64,000 nt of DNA from Euphorbia lathyris (lineage: Eukaryota; Streptophyta; Magnoliopsida; Malpighiales; Euphorbiaceae): NCBI RefSeq assembly GCF_963576675.1, contig NC_088915.1, forward strand, positions 89,351,501 to 89,415,500, in the 5' to 3' direction. The notes under the pieces are model-generated. The model saw nothing but the letters and a program-made list of their open reading frames with translations. It made no database searches and was not told where the DNA came from. A program made the position numbers and the translations under genes. Within the stretch, counting starts at the first letter, position 1, and each line of letters starts with the position of its first letter. Of the stretch, positions 1-10,170 are shown piece by piece.

Positions 1-269
1 TTTCCAAGGATAAGTTATATGTGACAATATTACAAAGTATTAATTGCAAACCAGGATGTTTGTCGAGATGTGATGTCAGTCAGCATTTTGTACTCTTGTC
101 AAACTCGTGAAACCAATCAATTAATGAATTACTCCCACTCCGATTCAAAAGCAACGATGATTCAAACAGAAGATGAGTTTGTAGGATGCATTTAGAGCAA
201 ATAACAGCTTAAAACGTTGAGATTTTGACGAAAGTGAACTACAAAATGGAATCTTTTCGAGTTTTCCTT

Positions 270-744
270 TGTCATGGAACCGTTTTAGCTAAAAGCTCAA
301 GCTGATAGTTGAAGTCCACTTCATATTAATAACTGACACACCCCCACACGCGAAAGCACACTTGGGCTTGAACCGTGACAACACAGGCCCATATTACCAT
401 GTCCTGCAAATAACTGAACAAATGGGGCTGCCAGGAATCGAACCCTGGATCACTTGGTCTCGCTGGCTCTGATACCATGTCATGGAACCGCTTTAGCTAC
501 TAGCTCGAGCTTTTAGCTAAAACGGTTCCATGACATGGTATTAGAGTCAGCGAGACCAAGTGGTCCAGGGTTCGATTCCTGGCAGCCCCATTTGTTGAGT
601 TATTTGCAGGACATGGTAATATGGGCCTGTGTTGTCACGCTTCAAGCCCAAGTGTGCTTTCGCGTGTGGGAGTGTGTTAGCTATTAATATGAAGTGGACC
701 TTCAACTATCAGCTCGAGCTTTTAGCTAAAACGGTTCCATGACA
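270..744. mobile_element. Palindromic head-to-head TRIM retroelement
   Basis: Two copies of one short element face each other. The left arm (minus) has a terminal repeat at 270-338, an internal part, and a primer-binding-like site at 463-477. The right arm (plus) has its primer site from 536 and a terminal repeat at about 675-744. The terminal repeats run TGT...ACA. The primer site matches the 3' end of plant initiator Met tRNA (TGGTATCAGAGCCAG and its complement). The centre (478-535) is a fused pair of inverted repeat halves. The interior carries a tRNA T-arm-like stretch, GGTTCGATTCCTGG. No clear flanking duplication was seen. Confidence 0.65.
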
Positions 745-846
745 TCCATTAAACATATATATTTGTAAATGGGTAGTACTATTAATCATATGATGGATTG
801 ACACCTGAAAGGATCATACATTGAATATTTGTCTCAGTTGCTGGAC

Positions 847-1106
847 TGTTAGAGATCAATATAAAAGCTATTCTTGGACCTTAACTATCAACTTAAACTT
901 TTAGTTCAATCGGTTCATCACATGGTATCAGAGCCACTTAGACTAAGTGGTCTAGCGTTCAAATCCCGGCAATCCCATTTATGAAATTCAACACATGGTT
1001 AGATGGGGCTGTGTTGTGCACGCTTCAAGCCCAAAGGGCATTCCCGTGAGTGGGTCTTGGGCCTTAACTATCAGCTTAAGCTTTTAGTTCAATCGGTTCC
1101 ATGACA
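847..1106 (+). mobile_element. TRIM element with 5-bp TSD
   Basis: The 5' terminal repeat is 847-922 (TGTTAGAG...CACA). The primer-binding site TGGTATCAGAGCC at 923-935 is complementary to the 3' end of initiator Met tRNA. The 3' repeat has lost its first ~30 bp and ends at 1106. The 5-bp sequence TGGAC is present on both sides (842-846 and 1107-1111), which supports an LTR-type insertion rather than a SINE. No coding capacity exists, as expected for a TRIM. Confidence 0.75.
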
Positions 1107-1157
1107 TGGACCGTAAATGCTCCATTATGCCAAATTCCAAAACAAAGTCAAGATTAT

Positions 1158-1429
1158 AGATTTGAGGATTTTTGCTCAAAATAATGCTTGCAAATGGCCC
1201 AATTAAACATTATTCTTCAGATAGTGCAGTTGGACGAAGTCCGACTTCCTTGTTGGGAAGTGTAAACCTTAATGCTTGGGTTACACCGACTATAAAGAAA
1301 TCGTTGTCCGACTTCATCCTAGTTATGCCAGCACTATCCAGGAAATAATGTTTAACCGGGCCACTTGAAAGGAACAATGCTCCAAAGGAGCATTATTCTA
1401 AGCAAAAATCCCAGACTTGAAGTAGTTGA
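1158..1429. mobile_element. Foldback/inverted-repeat MITE
   Basis: The left part (GATTTGAGGATTTTTGCTC...) is mirrored by the right end (...GCAAAAATCCCAGACTTGAAG) over well over 100 bp with scattered mismatches. The blocks GTCCGACTTC and CCCAATTAAACATTATT also have inverted partners. Flanks AGATTATA (left) and TGATTATA (right) resemble a decayed target duplication. Confidence 0.5.
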
Positions 1430-1803
1430 TTATAACAAAAAAAGTCCTCTCCTTTATGGAAAATCCATCAATTAGTCATATAGGCGAACCAAACGAAATT
1501 TAAATTACGAAAAAAAGAAATAACTTTGCTTATCAACACAATAAAAAGCCAAAGTAATGAGCCATATAAGAAGGAAAAGAAATCTGAGGTCAAGGTAAAG
1601 ATATAACAGCTCATATAAAGAAATATAAGAAGCATAAGCAATCATTCTTTAAGCAAATTTCAAGTCATTTTCACAAAATCCTATCCTTTAACCCCACATG
1701 AAGCAAATATGGCCCCTCAAAATTCTAACCAGCACATGGAAACAATACATTATGCATGACAGCTTGTGTAGTTAATTATCTCAACCTCTCATATGAACAT
1801 TAA

Positions 1804-2100
1804 GGCTGGGTAAGGGAAAATGTTGTGTTAATATTTTCCGGTGTTTAGTTTAGCTACAACACCGGAAACGAGAAGTGGTAGGTGGCTATTGTTTTCAAAA
1901 GGGCAAGAAGGAATGGAGTATAGTTCCAAAAGCTTTGGAAAATGTTATGCTCTTTTAGTAAAAGATTTTCCTCACTTTCTTTGTATAATTTTCTGTTGAC
2001 TAACCTAATATTTTTGGTTGACTTATTTTCCTAAGCACAAACACCGGAAAATTAGGAAAATATTATCATGCACAATATTTTCTGACAAACAAACTGGGCC
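1804..2100. mobile_element. Tourist-like (PIF/Harbinger) MITE
   Basis: The 297-bp element has ends GGCTGGG... and ...CTGGGCC, internal inverted blocks TTTTCCGGTGTTT and AAACACCGGAAAA, and the 3-bp TSD TAA at 1801-1803 and 2101-2103. The TSD length and TAA/TTA choice fit PIF/Harbinger. The short reading frame across its right end is not a gene. Confidence 0.55.
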
Positions 2101-2294
2101 TAACTTTAAACATATCCTTCCTAACGCTTATCAAATTGGAAAAATAAGGTTCCACATTACCCAACAAGAAATTGTAAGTATACATCTTATAAGAAGCAAG
2201 GGAGAAAGCATAGATTACAGATATAGAAAGTTCCAAATTAGAGTGGGTAAGAACTGAAGTTCGTCGGCTACTTGAATGTAGAAGGATATAGAAA

Positions 2295-2900
2295 TAGGGT
2301 TGTAAATGAGCTGAGCTGCTCCGTGTTCAGCTCGATTTATGAACACTCTAAGCTTGAGCACGGGGAAACTCGGCACGAAAGCTTGCGAGAAGGCTCAGTT
2401 ATAGCTCAATTATAATGTCCTATTTTTTTAATATTAGTATTTCTATAAAGGGGAAATGTAAAATAACATTTGTAGATTCCAAAACTATGGTGTTTTGTGT
2501 TAAAGAAATTTCAAATAAACATAATTAATGAGTTGCTCAGGAGACGAGCAGCTCGCGAGAACAGCTCATGAACAAGCTCGCGAGCAAGATGTTGAGCACG
2601 AGCTCGTGAATTTTCTAACAAGCCAAGCATGAGTAGGCCTCGACATTCGGCTCAATAAAAGCTCGACCACGTTCGGCTCGGTTATAAATGAGCCGAGCTT
2701 GAGCGCAGCGAAACTCGGTTCGAAACTTGCCAGCAGGCTCGGTTATAGGTTCATGAACAAGCTCAATTATAATTAACAGTCTTGAACATAATTAACAAGC
2801 TGAACATAATCAACGAGTCATGAACATAATTAACAGCTCAATTTTCTAAAAACACTAGCCTGAACTTACCATAGATAGGTTCAGCTCGATTACAACCCTA
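2295..2900. mobile_element. hAT-type non-autonomous element, 606 bp
   Basis: Terminal inverted repeats TAGGGTTGTAA... and ...TTACAACCCTA are flanked by a perfect 8-bp TSD, TATAGAAA (2287-2294 and 2901-2908). The interior is dense in GAGCTCG/CGAGCTC-like motifs in both orientations. An 8-bp TSD is the mark of hAT transposition. A diverged relative lies near 49030-49445. Confidence 0.85.
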
Positions 2901-3031
2901 TATAGAAAGAAACTAGTTACCACAAAAATCTTGACTTCCCGGATTTCCTTGTATAAAAAAATCTAAGCATCAACAATGAAAGCTCATTTGTTTCAAAAAA
3001 GAAAAACAATGAAAGCTCATTTGGTATCTAC

Positions 3032-3059
3032 AAAAAAAAAAAAAAAAAAAAAAAAAAAA
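3032..3059. repeat. Poly(A) run of 28
   Basis: This homopolymer follows a short duplicated phrase (AATGAAAGCTCATTTG at about 2977 and 3009). It could be a retroposon tail or simple slippage; no retroposon body is recognisable next to it. Confidence 0.7.
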
Positions 3060-3176
3060 CTATAGTATCTTTACGAAAACATCAGACGGAATTAAATTAA
3101 CCCAAATAAGGTAGAACAATAAACTAGTACTGAAAAATGTATATAATTATAGTTAGAGATAAGGGGGACAAATTAC

Positions 3177-3923
3177 CCCGGTGACCTTGACGTACTGTCC
3201 ATCAATGGCACCTCTAAGCTCAGCATCAGGAAATTTCCTAACAAATGCTAACAAACCCCTCCTCCCCCACACGCAATTCCAAATAAGCCCCATAAACACC
3301 GGCACCAATATCGCTCCGACCGCCAATAGAATGATAGCTTTTTTGACAGCCACCATTAAGAACCCGCCGACGAGCAATCCCATGGCTACTGCAACCAAAA
3401 CAACCCACACTACCGGCCTCGAAACCCTAAAACCGACCTTCACATCCTCCGTTAAGCTAGTAACGGCAGAGCCATAAAGCGTTTTAGACGAGGCAGAGCC
3501 ACCACCAGAGAAGGAATGGTCGAGCTGTCCAGATCTCCGATGAGACGATGGAATTGAGCCGGAGCTTAATGGGCCAGAGGCAAGAGGACCGGAAGTGATG
3601 AGACCGGTGGGTTGAAGAGGCATAGGACCGGAGAATTTCTTGACAGGACCGGAATTAGGGCCTGATCGAACGGATCCACTGTTATGTTGAGAAGAGGAGG
3701 AAGGACGAGAAGGAAGCTTAGGCAACGAAGGAGGAGTAGCAGTGTGTTGATCAAGGACAGGAATGTCAAACATTTTGCCTAATTCTCCGGATTTCTTGAT
3801 GTCGCCGCCGGTGTAAGGAACGGCGCGTGACGCCATTGTAGGTTGCTTTTCTTTGAACTGTTCGGGTCGGCCGGAGACGAGGAGGCCATTTCGGAGCTGG
3901 TGAGAGGGAATTCGGGTCCCCAT
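3177..3923 (-). CDS. First exon of an At1g16860-like two-pass membrane protein (partial gene)
   Basis: The exon encodes 249 residues and ends in phase 0 at a GTAATT donor just below 3177. The start MGTRIPSHQ is chosen over an upstream in-frame ATG at 3998 because the family begins this way. Family landmarks are visible: SGRPEQ near residue 17, the block PYTGGDIKKSGELGKMFDIP at 36-55, and a Ser/Gly/Pro-rich linker at 60-150. Two hydrophobic segments follow at about 171-193 and 196-218, then an ending in GQYVKVTG. Arabidopsis members are about 470 residues and carry the loose label 'ubiquitin-specific protease C19-related'; their function is not established. The downstream exons are not in this window, so they lie left of position 1 or are lost. 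Codon use and GC content are clearly higher than in the surrounding DNA, as expected for a real exon. Confidence 0.85.
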
Positions 3924-4129
3924 TTTTGTTGGATTGAAGGAATTGAGAGAAGAAGAAGTGAGGAGAGGAAAGGAGAGTAAAGGAGTGAAGTAGAACAAGT
4001 GTGGTGAAAGAGATGATGGCGTTTAGCTGTTACAGAAAGTGTGAGGAAGAAGACTAATATGACATATAAGGACCTGAGGAATTGCGATAATGACGTCTAT
4101 ATCCCCTTACGTACTACTATAAAGATTAA

Positions 4130-4680
4130 GGGCCCGTTTGGTTACATATTATTTGCTGTTACAGTTTGGTGAGCTCATAAAAGATAAACACGATGTGTCT
4201 GACTAAAACACCTAAAACTCTATATTTTAAAATGAAAATATAAATATGAAATGAAAAATAGGTAATCTCACTCTATTTTGTAAACATCTTTTTGTAAATA
4301 TCTTTTTGGAGTAAAATTAAAAGTTTGAATCACTTTAGAGGTTTTGACTAGTCAAATATTTAATAGCAGTGTTCAGTGAATATATGTTTGAAAGAACTTA
4401 ATGGGTCCAAAAAGCTAATTTTAAAAATGCTGATTTTATGAGCTTTTTCAAGTAGTTTATTGCTGCACTACATTTGAATGACATTTTTATCCATAATTAC
4501 TACCATTTAACCTCAACTAAAATGTTTTACTATATTTTTATTTGTCATTTTACGCAGAATGGCTATTAGATATGAGTAAAATTTTACCAAACAAGTTTAC
4601 ACAATCAGCTAGTCAAAAAGAGCTAACAAAAAAAAAATCAACCAACAGCTAATGTAATCAGTTAAGAGCTAAATATTTAC
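4130..4680. mobile_element. hAT-like MITE, copy 1 (right end decayed)
   Basis: It starts GGGCCCGTTTGGTTAC. Its interior (TTTTGACTAGTCAAA, GCTTTTTCAAGTAG, TTTACACAATCAGCTAGTCAAA, CTAATGTAATCAGTTAA) aligns with the element at 5780-6192. The right terminus is not recognisable. Family assignment rests on the GTTTGG-type ends seen in the other copies. Confidence 0.5.
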
Positions 4681-4729
4681 TCCTATTATTATTTAATCAA
4701 ACTTTTTTTCTATTATGTAATTAAGTAAA

Positions 4730-4965
4730 ATAAACAATATTTTTATTATATAGTAAAGTAAGAGGTAAACAATTTAGAGAAAAGTGAAAAACAAAATCGT
4801 GTCGTTTGACCGATTTATAAAGATGGTTTTCGTGATTTAAAAGTTTGCAAATAGAGATATGTATTTTGTAAATTTTATCGTTAAAGGATATGTGAGTCAA
4901 TTTTTCGAACAAACAATACGTATAGTTTAGTTAATTTACAAAGTCAGTATTTTTAATTGCTCTGT
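4730..4965. repeat. Old copy of the 'ACCTTGTGATTTGAC' repeat family
   Basis: Phrases such as GTTTGACCGATTTATAAAGA, TTTGTAAATTTTATCGTTAAAGGATATGTGAG (in parts) and TCGAACAAACAATACG match the family seen at 25868-26150. Ends are worn. There is no coding potential; a 63-codon frame here is spurious. Confidence 0.45.
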
Positions 4966-4974
4966 ATCGTTCCC

Positions 4975-5218
4975 CTCCTATCTAATTTTACTAAAAATAT
5001 AATTCAAACATCTTAGCATATAAAAATAAAAATATGCTTTTCACTAAATATTAAATATATAAAAATGTATTTTTAAAATTTAAAATAATAGAATTATTAA
5101 GTGAAACTAAAATAAATACAAAGTAACACCAAGAATAATAATATTGTTCAAATAATAATATTTTTATATACTAAAATATTTGAATTGTAGTTTTTTATTA
5201 AAATTAGATAGGAAAGAG
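4975..5218. mobile_element. Small TIR element, possibly Stowaway-like
   Basis: The ends CCTCCTATCTAATTTTAC and TAAAATTAGATAGGAAAG are inverted repeats about 245 bp apart with a very AT-rich interior. Size and end sequence recall Stowaway MITEs, but a TA duplication is not diagnostic here. Confidence 0.45.
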
Positions 5219-5457
5219 TAGATGTGTCAATTATTGAATTCGTCATGTAAATTTTCGGGTTAGTGTCAAATAAGTCAATTTTATCCCAGCTCAAAAAAAT
5301 TTGTGTCATAATCGTGTTAACCTAATCGGGTTAGTGTCGATTACATGTTGTGTTTTAAAGTTCACATGTAATTTTATTATGTATATATGTTAATGATGAC
5401 TTTTAAAAATATAAAAGGATATAGTATTTTAAAAATATCACTTGTAATAATATATGT

Positions 5458-5735
5458 TTGGTAAATTAGGAAGATTAATTACTTTGATTCATTATTTAGA
5501 AAGTTGAGATGATTTAGAATATAATTACTTTGTTTATTATTTTGAAAGGTCAAGTAATTTAGGAATATAATTATTATTTAGGAAGTTGAGGAAATTTATA
5601 AATATTACCTTGATTTATTAGTTAGGAAGTTGAAATAATTTAGGAATATAATTATTATTTAGAAAGTTAGGGGCAATTTAGGAATCTAATTGATTTGACT
5701 TATTATTTAGGAAGTTTAGGCAATTTAAGATTCTA
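5458..5735. repeat. Degenerate tandem repeat, about 55-60 bp unit
   Basis: Four to five imperfect units built on TTTAGGAATATAATTA and TTATTTAGGAAGTTGAGG follow one another. This looks like local tandem amplification of AT-rich DNA. Confidence 0.6.
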
Positions 5736-5779
5736 TTTTTTCTTTCCTTTGACTTGCACCCAATTTTAGACTCATTATG

Positions 5780-6192
5780 ACCCTGTTTGATAAAAAAAAA
5801 AAAAAATTGGGTAAAATTAGAGGTTTAAATCAATTAAGAAATTTTGACTAGTCAAACTTTTAATAATGGTATTTGGTAAAAAAATGTTTGAAACAGTTTA
5901 TTTGGTCTAAAAAGCTAATTTTGAAAAATGTGGTTTTATGAGTTTATTCAATTAGCTTATTACTACATCTCTTTTGAATAATATTTTTATTTTCAATTAC
6001 TAGCCTTTAACCCGAAATAAAAGTTTTAACATGTTTTTATATTTGTCATTTTACACAAATAGCTATTAACCATCAGTTAAGTTTTACAAAACAAGTTTAC
6101 ACAATCAGTTAGTCAAATCAGCTAATAAAAAAGGTAATTAGCTAGCTGATGTAATCAGTTAATAACTAAAAACTATTTGCCAAACATCACCT
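5780..6192. mobile_element. hAT-like MITE, copy 2
   Basis: The ends ACCCTGTTTGATAAA and TTTGCCAAACATCACC form an inverted pair. The interior aligns with the copy at 4130-4680 and, inverted, with parts of 8220-8676. No clean 8-bp TSD was found. Confidence 0.55.
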
Positions 6193-6296
6193 ATATATTC
6201 CAGTGTAAATATTTGTGTAATTAATGAGAATAAATGAGATTTCGGAGGTAAAATTATCAATATAGGAAGTTCAAAGTCATTTTTACAATTAATTTA

Positions 6297-6819
6297 TGGT
6301 AAATTACACCCATGTCCAATGAACTTTATCTATTTTTACATTATAGTCACTGAACTTTATTTCTTTTCAGTATGCCACTGAACTTTACACTTTTTAACAC
6401 CGATTACTACTCAATTTTAACTAACTTCTTAAAATGACCGTTAACGATCGTTATCGACCTCAAAATGAAAATATTCAAGAATTAAAGTTGTTCATAACGA
6501 TATTTACCATAAAACCACATTTCTTATTTTTAAAAATCATATTTTTTGGAGCTTTCTCTCTTTAGAAATTCATTTTCTCTCTCCTAACCAAACAACACCT
6601 AAATAACCACAAAACAAAAAATTTCAAGAATTAAAGTTTCTTAGAATATTATTAACGCTTTGGATTTTTTATTTTTAGCCGTCAACGGTCGTTTTGAGGC
6701 GTTGAGTGGCCACCGGTGTTAAAAAGTGTAAAGTTCAGTGGTCATACCAGAAAAAATGAAGTTCGGTGGCCATAATATGAAAATGGATAACGTTCAGTGA
6801 TCATGGGTGTAATTTACCC
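6297..6819. mobile_element. Mutator-type MITE, 'GGGTAAATTACACCCATGG' family, copy a
   Basis: This 523-bp element has long inverted ends (GGTAAATTACACCCATG... / ...CATGGGTGTAATTTACCC) and a perfect 9-bp TSD, ATTAATTTA (6288-6296 and 6820-6828). The 9-bp TSD with long ends points to Mutator-like transposition. It is the best-preserved reference copy; others are at 10171, 33775, 50146, 53420, 53937 and 58271. Confidence 0.85.
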
Positions 6820-6828
6820 ATTAATTTA

Positions 6829-8219
6829 TTCCCTTTATTAATCAAATGTGGCATGTTAAAATATGATAGTATACAATAATTATTTAAAATATTCGTATTA
6901 TTTCACGTCATTTTTGAATTAGCATGTTAACTCTAACTAACCCAAAATTTTACGTGTCAATCTAAAAATAACAAATTACCTATTAAGTTAAATCCAAACT
7001 TTAAAATTTTGTATCGTGTAATCGAATCGTGTGTACTTTTACCATCTGTAGAGGATAAGCACATGTCAAGAATAATTTTGTCTTTATAAAAAAAATTAAA
7101 AATATAAAAATAGATTTTTAATATTTAAATAATAGTTTTTAAATGTAAAAACAATTTATAGGTATAATAGTATAAATATATTAAAAGTTAGGGAGCGTAA
7201 TTTACAAATAGAGACTTGTGATTTAAAATATTGTGAAAATTTGAACTGACTGATTCAATAGTTATTCGATTATCATATTGGATCTTCCAAACAGATTTGT
7301 TAATAAAATAAAGTAATTATGTATATTTTGACAGGTTGTTTATACCTCTTTTTATGTAATTTTTGTGTGATTAAGTTGTACCTATCATATTTAAATATTA
7401 TCATTTCGACATGTTATTTGTAATAATATTAGTAATAGAATAAACATTTTAGACATAATTGATATTTGAAATGCTTAATGTGATGATTAAATAAGAAATT
7501 AAATAGCAGAATAACAAATTTCTATTAGGTTGGGGTAAAATTGATCTTGTTTGACAATGTTAAGGTAAAATCACATTATTTCATACATTAAGAATAAAAT
7601 TGCACTTCCTAAAAAAACAATGTTATCAGACTCGGACAAGATCAGGAACCGGCCAAATATTCAACAAACCAGAGAGGCTCGAGGTTGAACCAGGACCCGA
7701 CGGTTTGAACATGAATCGGTATTACCCTAGGCTTTGAAGATTTAAAAAAAAAATTCAAATTAAGAAAAAACCGAGATTAATTATAAGAAAAAAATAAAAG
7801 AAAAAGTCAAATGAATTATTATCGAACTCATTTACATAGTAGAATTTTGGTCGGTCTAAGGGACCTTATTTCAGTGTGGCATTCACGTTGTTCATATCGT
7901 GCAGGTGCACTCTGCCTGATGGTGTTTCGACTGCACTCCTTGTACGTGAGAGAGACTTTTTCCTAATAATTAATTAAAAGCTTGTTAAGATCATTTACTT
8001 ATAAATTAGTTAAGATTCTCATTTTTTTTTCATAAGTAGGATAAGAATGCTTAATTTCATTTTACCTTCTTCCAATCCATTTCAAATGGTTCACTTTAAG
8101 CATAATTTTCTTATTTATCACTTGTCCGTTTTGAGTTTATAATATACTGTTAAAAAAATCACATGATATAGAATACGGTTACATATTTCAAGTTATTCTA
8201 AACTCCATTTATCCATTAT
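6829..8219. other. Gene-free AT-rich stretch
   Basis: No gene is visible. The part 7620-7740 contains phrases such as GAACCGGCCAAATATTC and GAGGTTGAACC that resemble diverged 'GGTTGAACC' repeats. The part 7840-7960 is less AT-rich (GTGCAGGTGCACTCTGCC) but has no open frame or recognisable similarity. Confidence 0.5.
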
Positions 8220-8676
8220 GGTCATGTTTGGGAATTAGCTGTTAGCTGATTACATTAGTTGTTAGCTGTTAGCTGATTACATTATTTGTTAGCTGTTAGC
8301 TGATTACATTAGTTGTTAGCTGTTAGCTGATTACATTAGCTGATTTGATTAGCTGTTTGTGTAGACCTGTTTGGTAAAAATTAGCTAATTGATAATAGCG
8401 GTTTGTGCAAAAAGACGAATAAGGGCATTAATTTTGGCGCAGGAGAAGAGAGAGTCTATTTATTGGGGTTAAAAAAGTCCATTAATTTTAATATCCCAAA
8501 ACGCTAATTGAAAAAGCTCCTAAAATGAGCTTTTTCAAAATTAGCGTTTTCATCCCAAAACGCTCTTTCAAATCTCTCTCCACCAAACACTCCAATCAGC
8601 GGTTTCAGTGGTCAAACCGTTAAAGTTGGTCAAAACCGCTCTTTTTATCCCAAAACGCTTTTTGTCAAACAAGACC
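8220..8676. mobile_element. hAT-like MITE, copy 3, with internal tandem repeat
   Basis: The ends GGTCATGTTTGG and CAAACAAGACC are inverted. The interior includes repeated CCCAAAACGCT and a TTTTTCAAAATTAGC block found inverted in the sister copies. The left part has been expanded by tandem duplication (see 8234-8341). Confidence 0.55.
8234..8341. repeat. 27-bp tandem repeat, four units
   Basis: The unit GTTAGCTGTTAGCTGATTAC plus ATTAGTT repeats four times with one or two changes. It lies in the end region of a hAT-like MITE, where subterminal repeats are common. Confidence 0.85.
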
Positions 8677-8852
8677 TATATATTTAAGTCTCAAATTGAT
8701 AAAAAAAAAAAAAAAACAAATCAAAAGTTGTTTATAATTTGATTTAGATATATATAATTTATAAAAAATAATTTTAAAAAATATTACTAAAAAAATGTCA
8801 GGAGTAAATTTACATTTTATCCTAACAATTAATGACCTTGACCTTGTAATTT

Positions 8853-8961
8853 ATTTAATTTGAATTTATGATAGTTTATTTTAGAGTAATTAATTAATTA
8901 ATTAATCTCTGCATGATTAATTAATTACTCTAAAATAAACTATCATAAATTCAAATTAAAT
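8853..8961. repeat. Perfect inverted repeat, 46-bp arms, 17-bp loop
   Basis: Arm 8853-8898 is the exact reverse complement of 8916-8961. The loop is TAATTAATCTCTGCATG. The arms begin ATTTAATTTGAATTTATG and contain no mismatch. No flanking duplication or transposon end was recognised. Confidence 0.95.
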
Positions 8962-9344
8962 AATGCAAAAAGGTAATCTTTATGACAATAAAAAAAAAGT
9001 GAATTTGGATTCCCTGAGTGATGTTGGAATATTAATATGGCCAAAATAAATTAAAAAAGAGTGGGTCCACTCCCACTATCTCTTAGCCTTGCCATAACAC
9101 ATATACATGAGTATTTTTTTTTTTTATAGATGTACGGTCCACATCAACTATATTATATCATATCATGCATACTTTTTTACCACTGTGAAATATATTTGGT
9201 GACAGTTAAAAATCAGATTTGAGTATCAATTTCGTCACAAATGAAGTATGTAATTGATAACTATTTAATGTGTGTGACAAATTTCAAGTTAAAGAACTAT
9301 ATTAATACACAAATTTAATTTTATTAATCAGGTAAATGTATGGA

Positions 9345-10165
9345 TTAAAATTCACTATTTGCTACCGAACTTTCATGGTTATTTTAAAGGATAAGGTATC
9401 GAAATAAGTTTATGTTTTTTTGAAAAATATCAAATTAGGTTCAACGTACAAAATAAAATCAATATAGGTTTAATCTTTAAAAAATGTACCAATTTAGGTC
9501 TCGATAACGGAACGAGACACGTCATTGATATTACTCGGTTAGGTTCTGTCAATTGTACGTGGAGGGGAAAATCATAAATTAACGGAGTAATAGGAATGAC
9601 GCGTCTAATCCATTATCGATAACTAAATTGATACCATTTTTTAAACGTTAAGCATATATTGGTGTTATTTTGTACGTAGAGCCTGAATTGATACTTTTTC
9701 CAAAACAATAATCATATCCATTATTCAATTTGCCTTACTAAAATCATTCAGTTTTGACTTTTGTTGCAAGTAAGTCATTCCGACAATTTCAAATGTAAAA
9801 AGACACCGAAAATGTAACATGACTGTCACATCAATAGAAACCAACTTTCATTCATTATCGAAACGACACATGACTATTATCTAATTGATCGAAACGACAT
9901 GTGGCTGCCACCTAGCTGATCGACGATCAGTTAGGTGGCAGCTATGTCATATAGGTGTCATGCACGTGTCATTTCGATCGACAATAAAAGTTGACTATTG
10001 CTAATGTGGCAACCACATCACTTTTTCGGTGACTTTTTGCTCTTGAAGTTGCTAAAGTCACTTAATTGAAATAAAATTCAAAGTTGAATTATTTCATGGA
10101 GACAAATTGAAGTTGAGTGACTATTTTTAGATAACCATGAAAGTTTAATGACCAATGGTGCATTT
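9345..10165. mobile_element. Foldback element interrupted by a younger MITE
   Basis: The outer ends CTACCGAACTTTCATGG (9362) and CCATGAAAGTTTAATGACC (10136) are inverted. The centre near 9920 is a hairpin (CTGCCACCTAGCTGATCG / GATCAGTTAGGTGGCAG), and the inverted homology extends outward for hundreds of bases. The insertion at 9388-9719 splits the left arm. Confidence 0.6.
9388..9719. mobile_element. MITE of the 'AGGGATAAGGTATC' family, copy 1
   Basis: The ends AAGGATAAGGTATCGAAATA and ATTATCATATCC-like are a worn inverted pair. The interior has conserved blocks GTACCAATTTAGGTCTCGAT, CGGAACGAGACACGTC and ACGTTAAGCATATATTGG. Sister copies are at 14282 and 30836. Confidence 0.65.
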
Positions 10166-10170
10166 AACTC

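Larger units (their letters stand above)
1..3176 (-). other. Probable first intron of the At1g16860-like gene, filled with transposons
   Basis: No continuation of the membrane-protein reading frame could be found on the minus strand between the donor at 3176 and the left edge. The stretch holds two TRIM loci, an inverted-repeat element, a Tourist-like MITE, a hAT MITE and a run of 28 A at 3032-3059. It is either an intron of more than 3.1 kb or the result of a break in the gene. Positions 1-269 show nothing recognisable. Confidence 0.5.

Noticed and set aside
536..600. tRNA-like sequence (GGTTCGATTCCTGG with a CCA-like end) as a tRNA gene
   Set aside because: No complete cloverleaf can be drawn. 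The sequence is repeated in the TRIM family next to the primer-binding site, so it belongs to the retroelement.
847..1106. Interpretation of the TRIM family as tRNA-derived SINEs (Au type)
   Set aside because: Direct terminal repeats with TGT/ACA ends, a primer site directly after the first repeat and a 5-bp TSD fit an LTR element better. The B-box-like motif is recorded as a finding instead.
2018..2257. 79-codon plus frame
   Set aside because: It starts inside the right end of the Tourist-like MITE and runs into non-coding DNA; no domain.
3181..3477. Plus-strand 98-codon frame
   Set aside because: It is the antisense of the membrane-protein exon.
8234..8341. Possible CRISPR-like array
   Set aside because: The four 27-bp units are directly adjacent without spacers and sit in a plant transposon; it is an ordinary tandem repeat.
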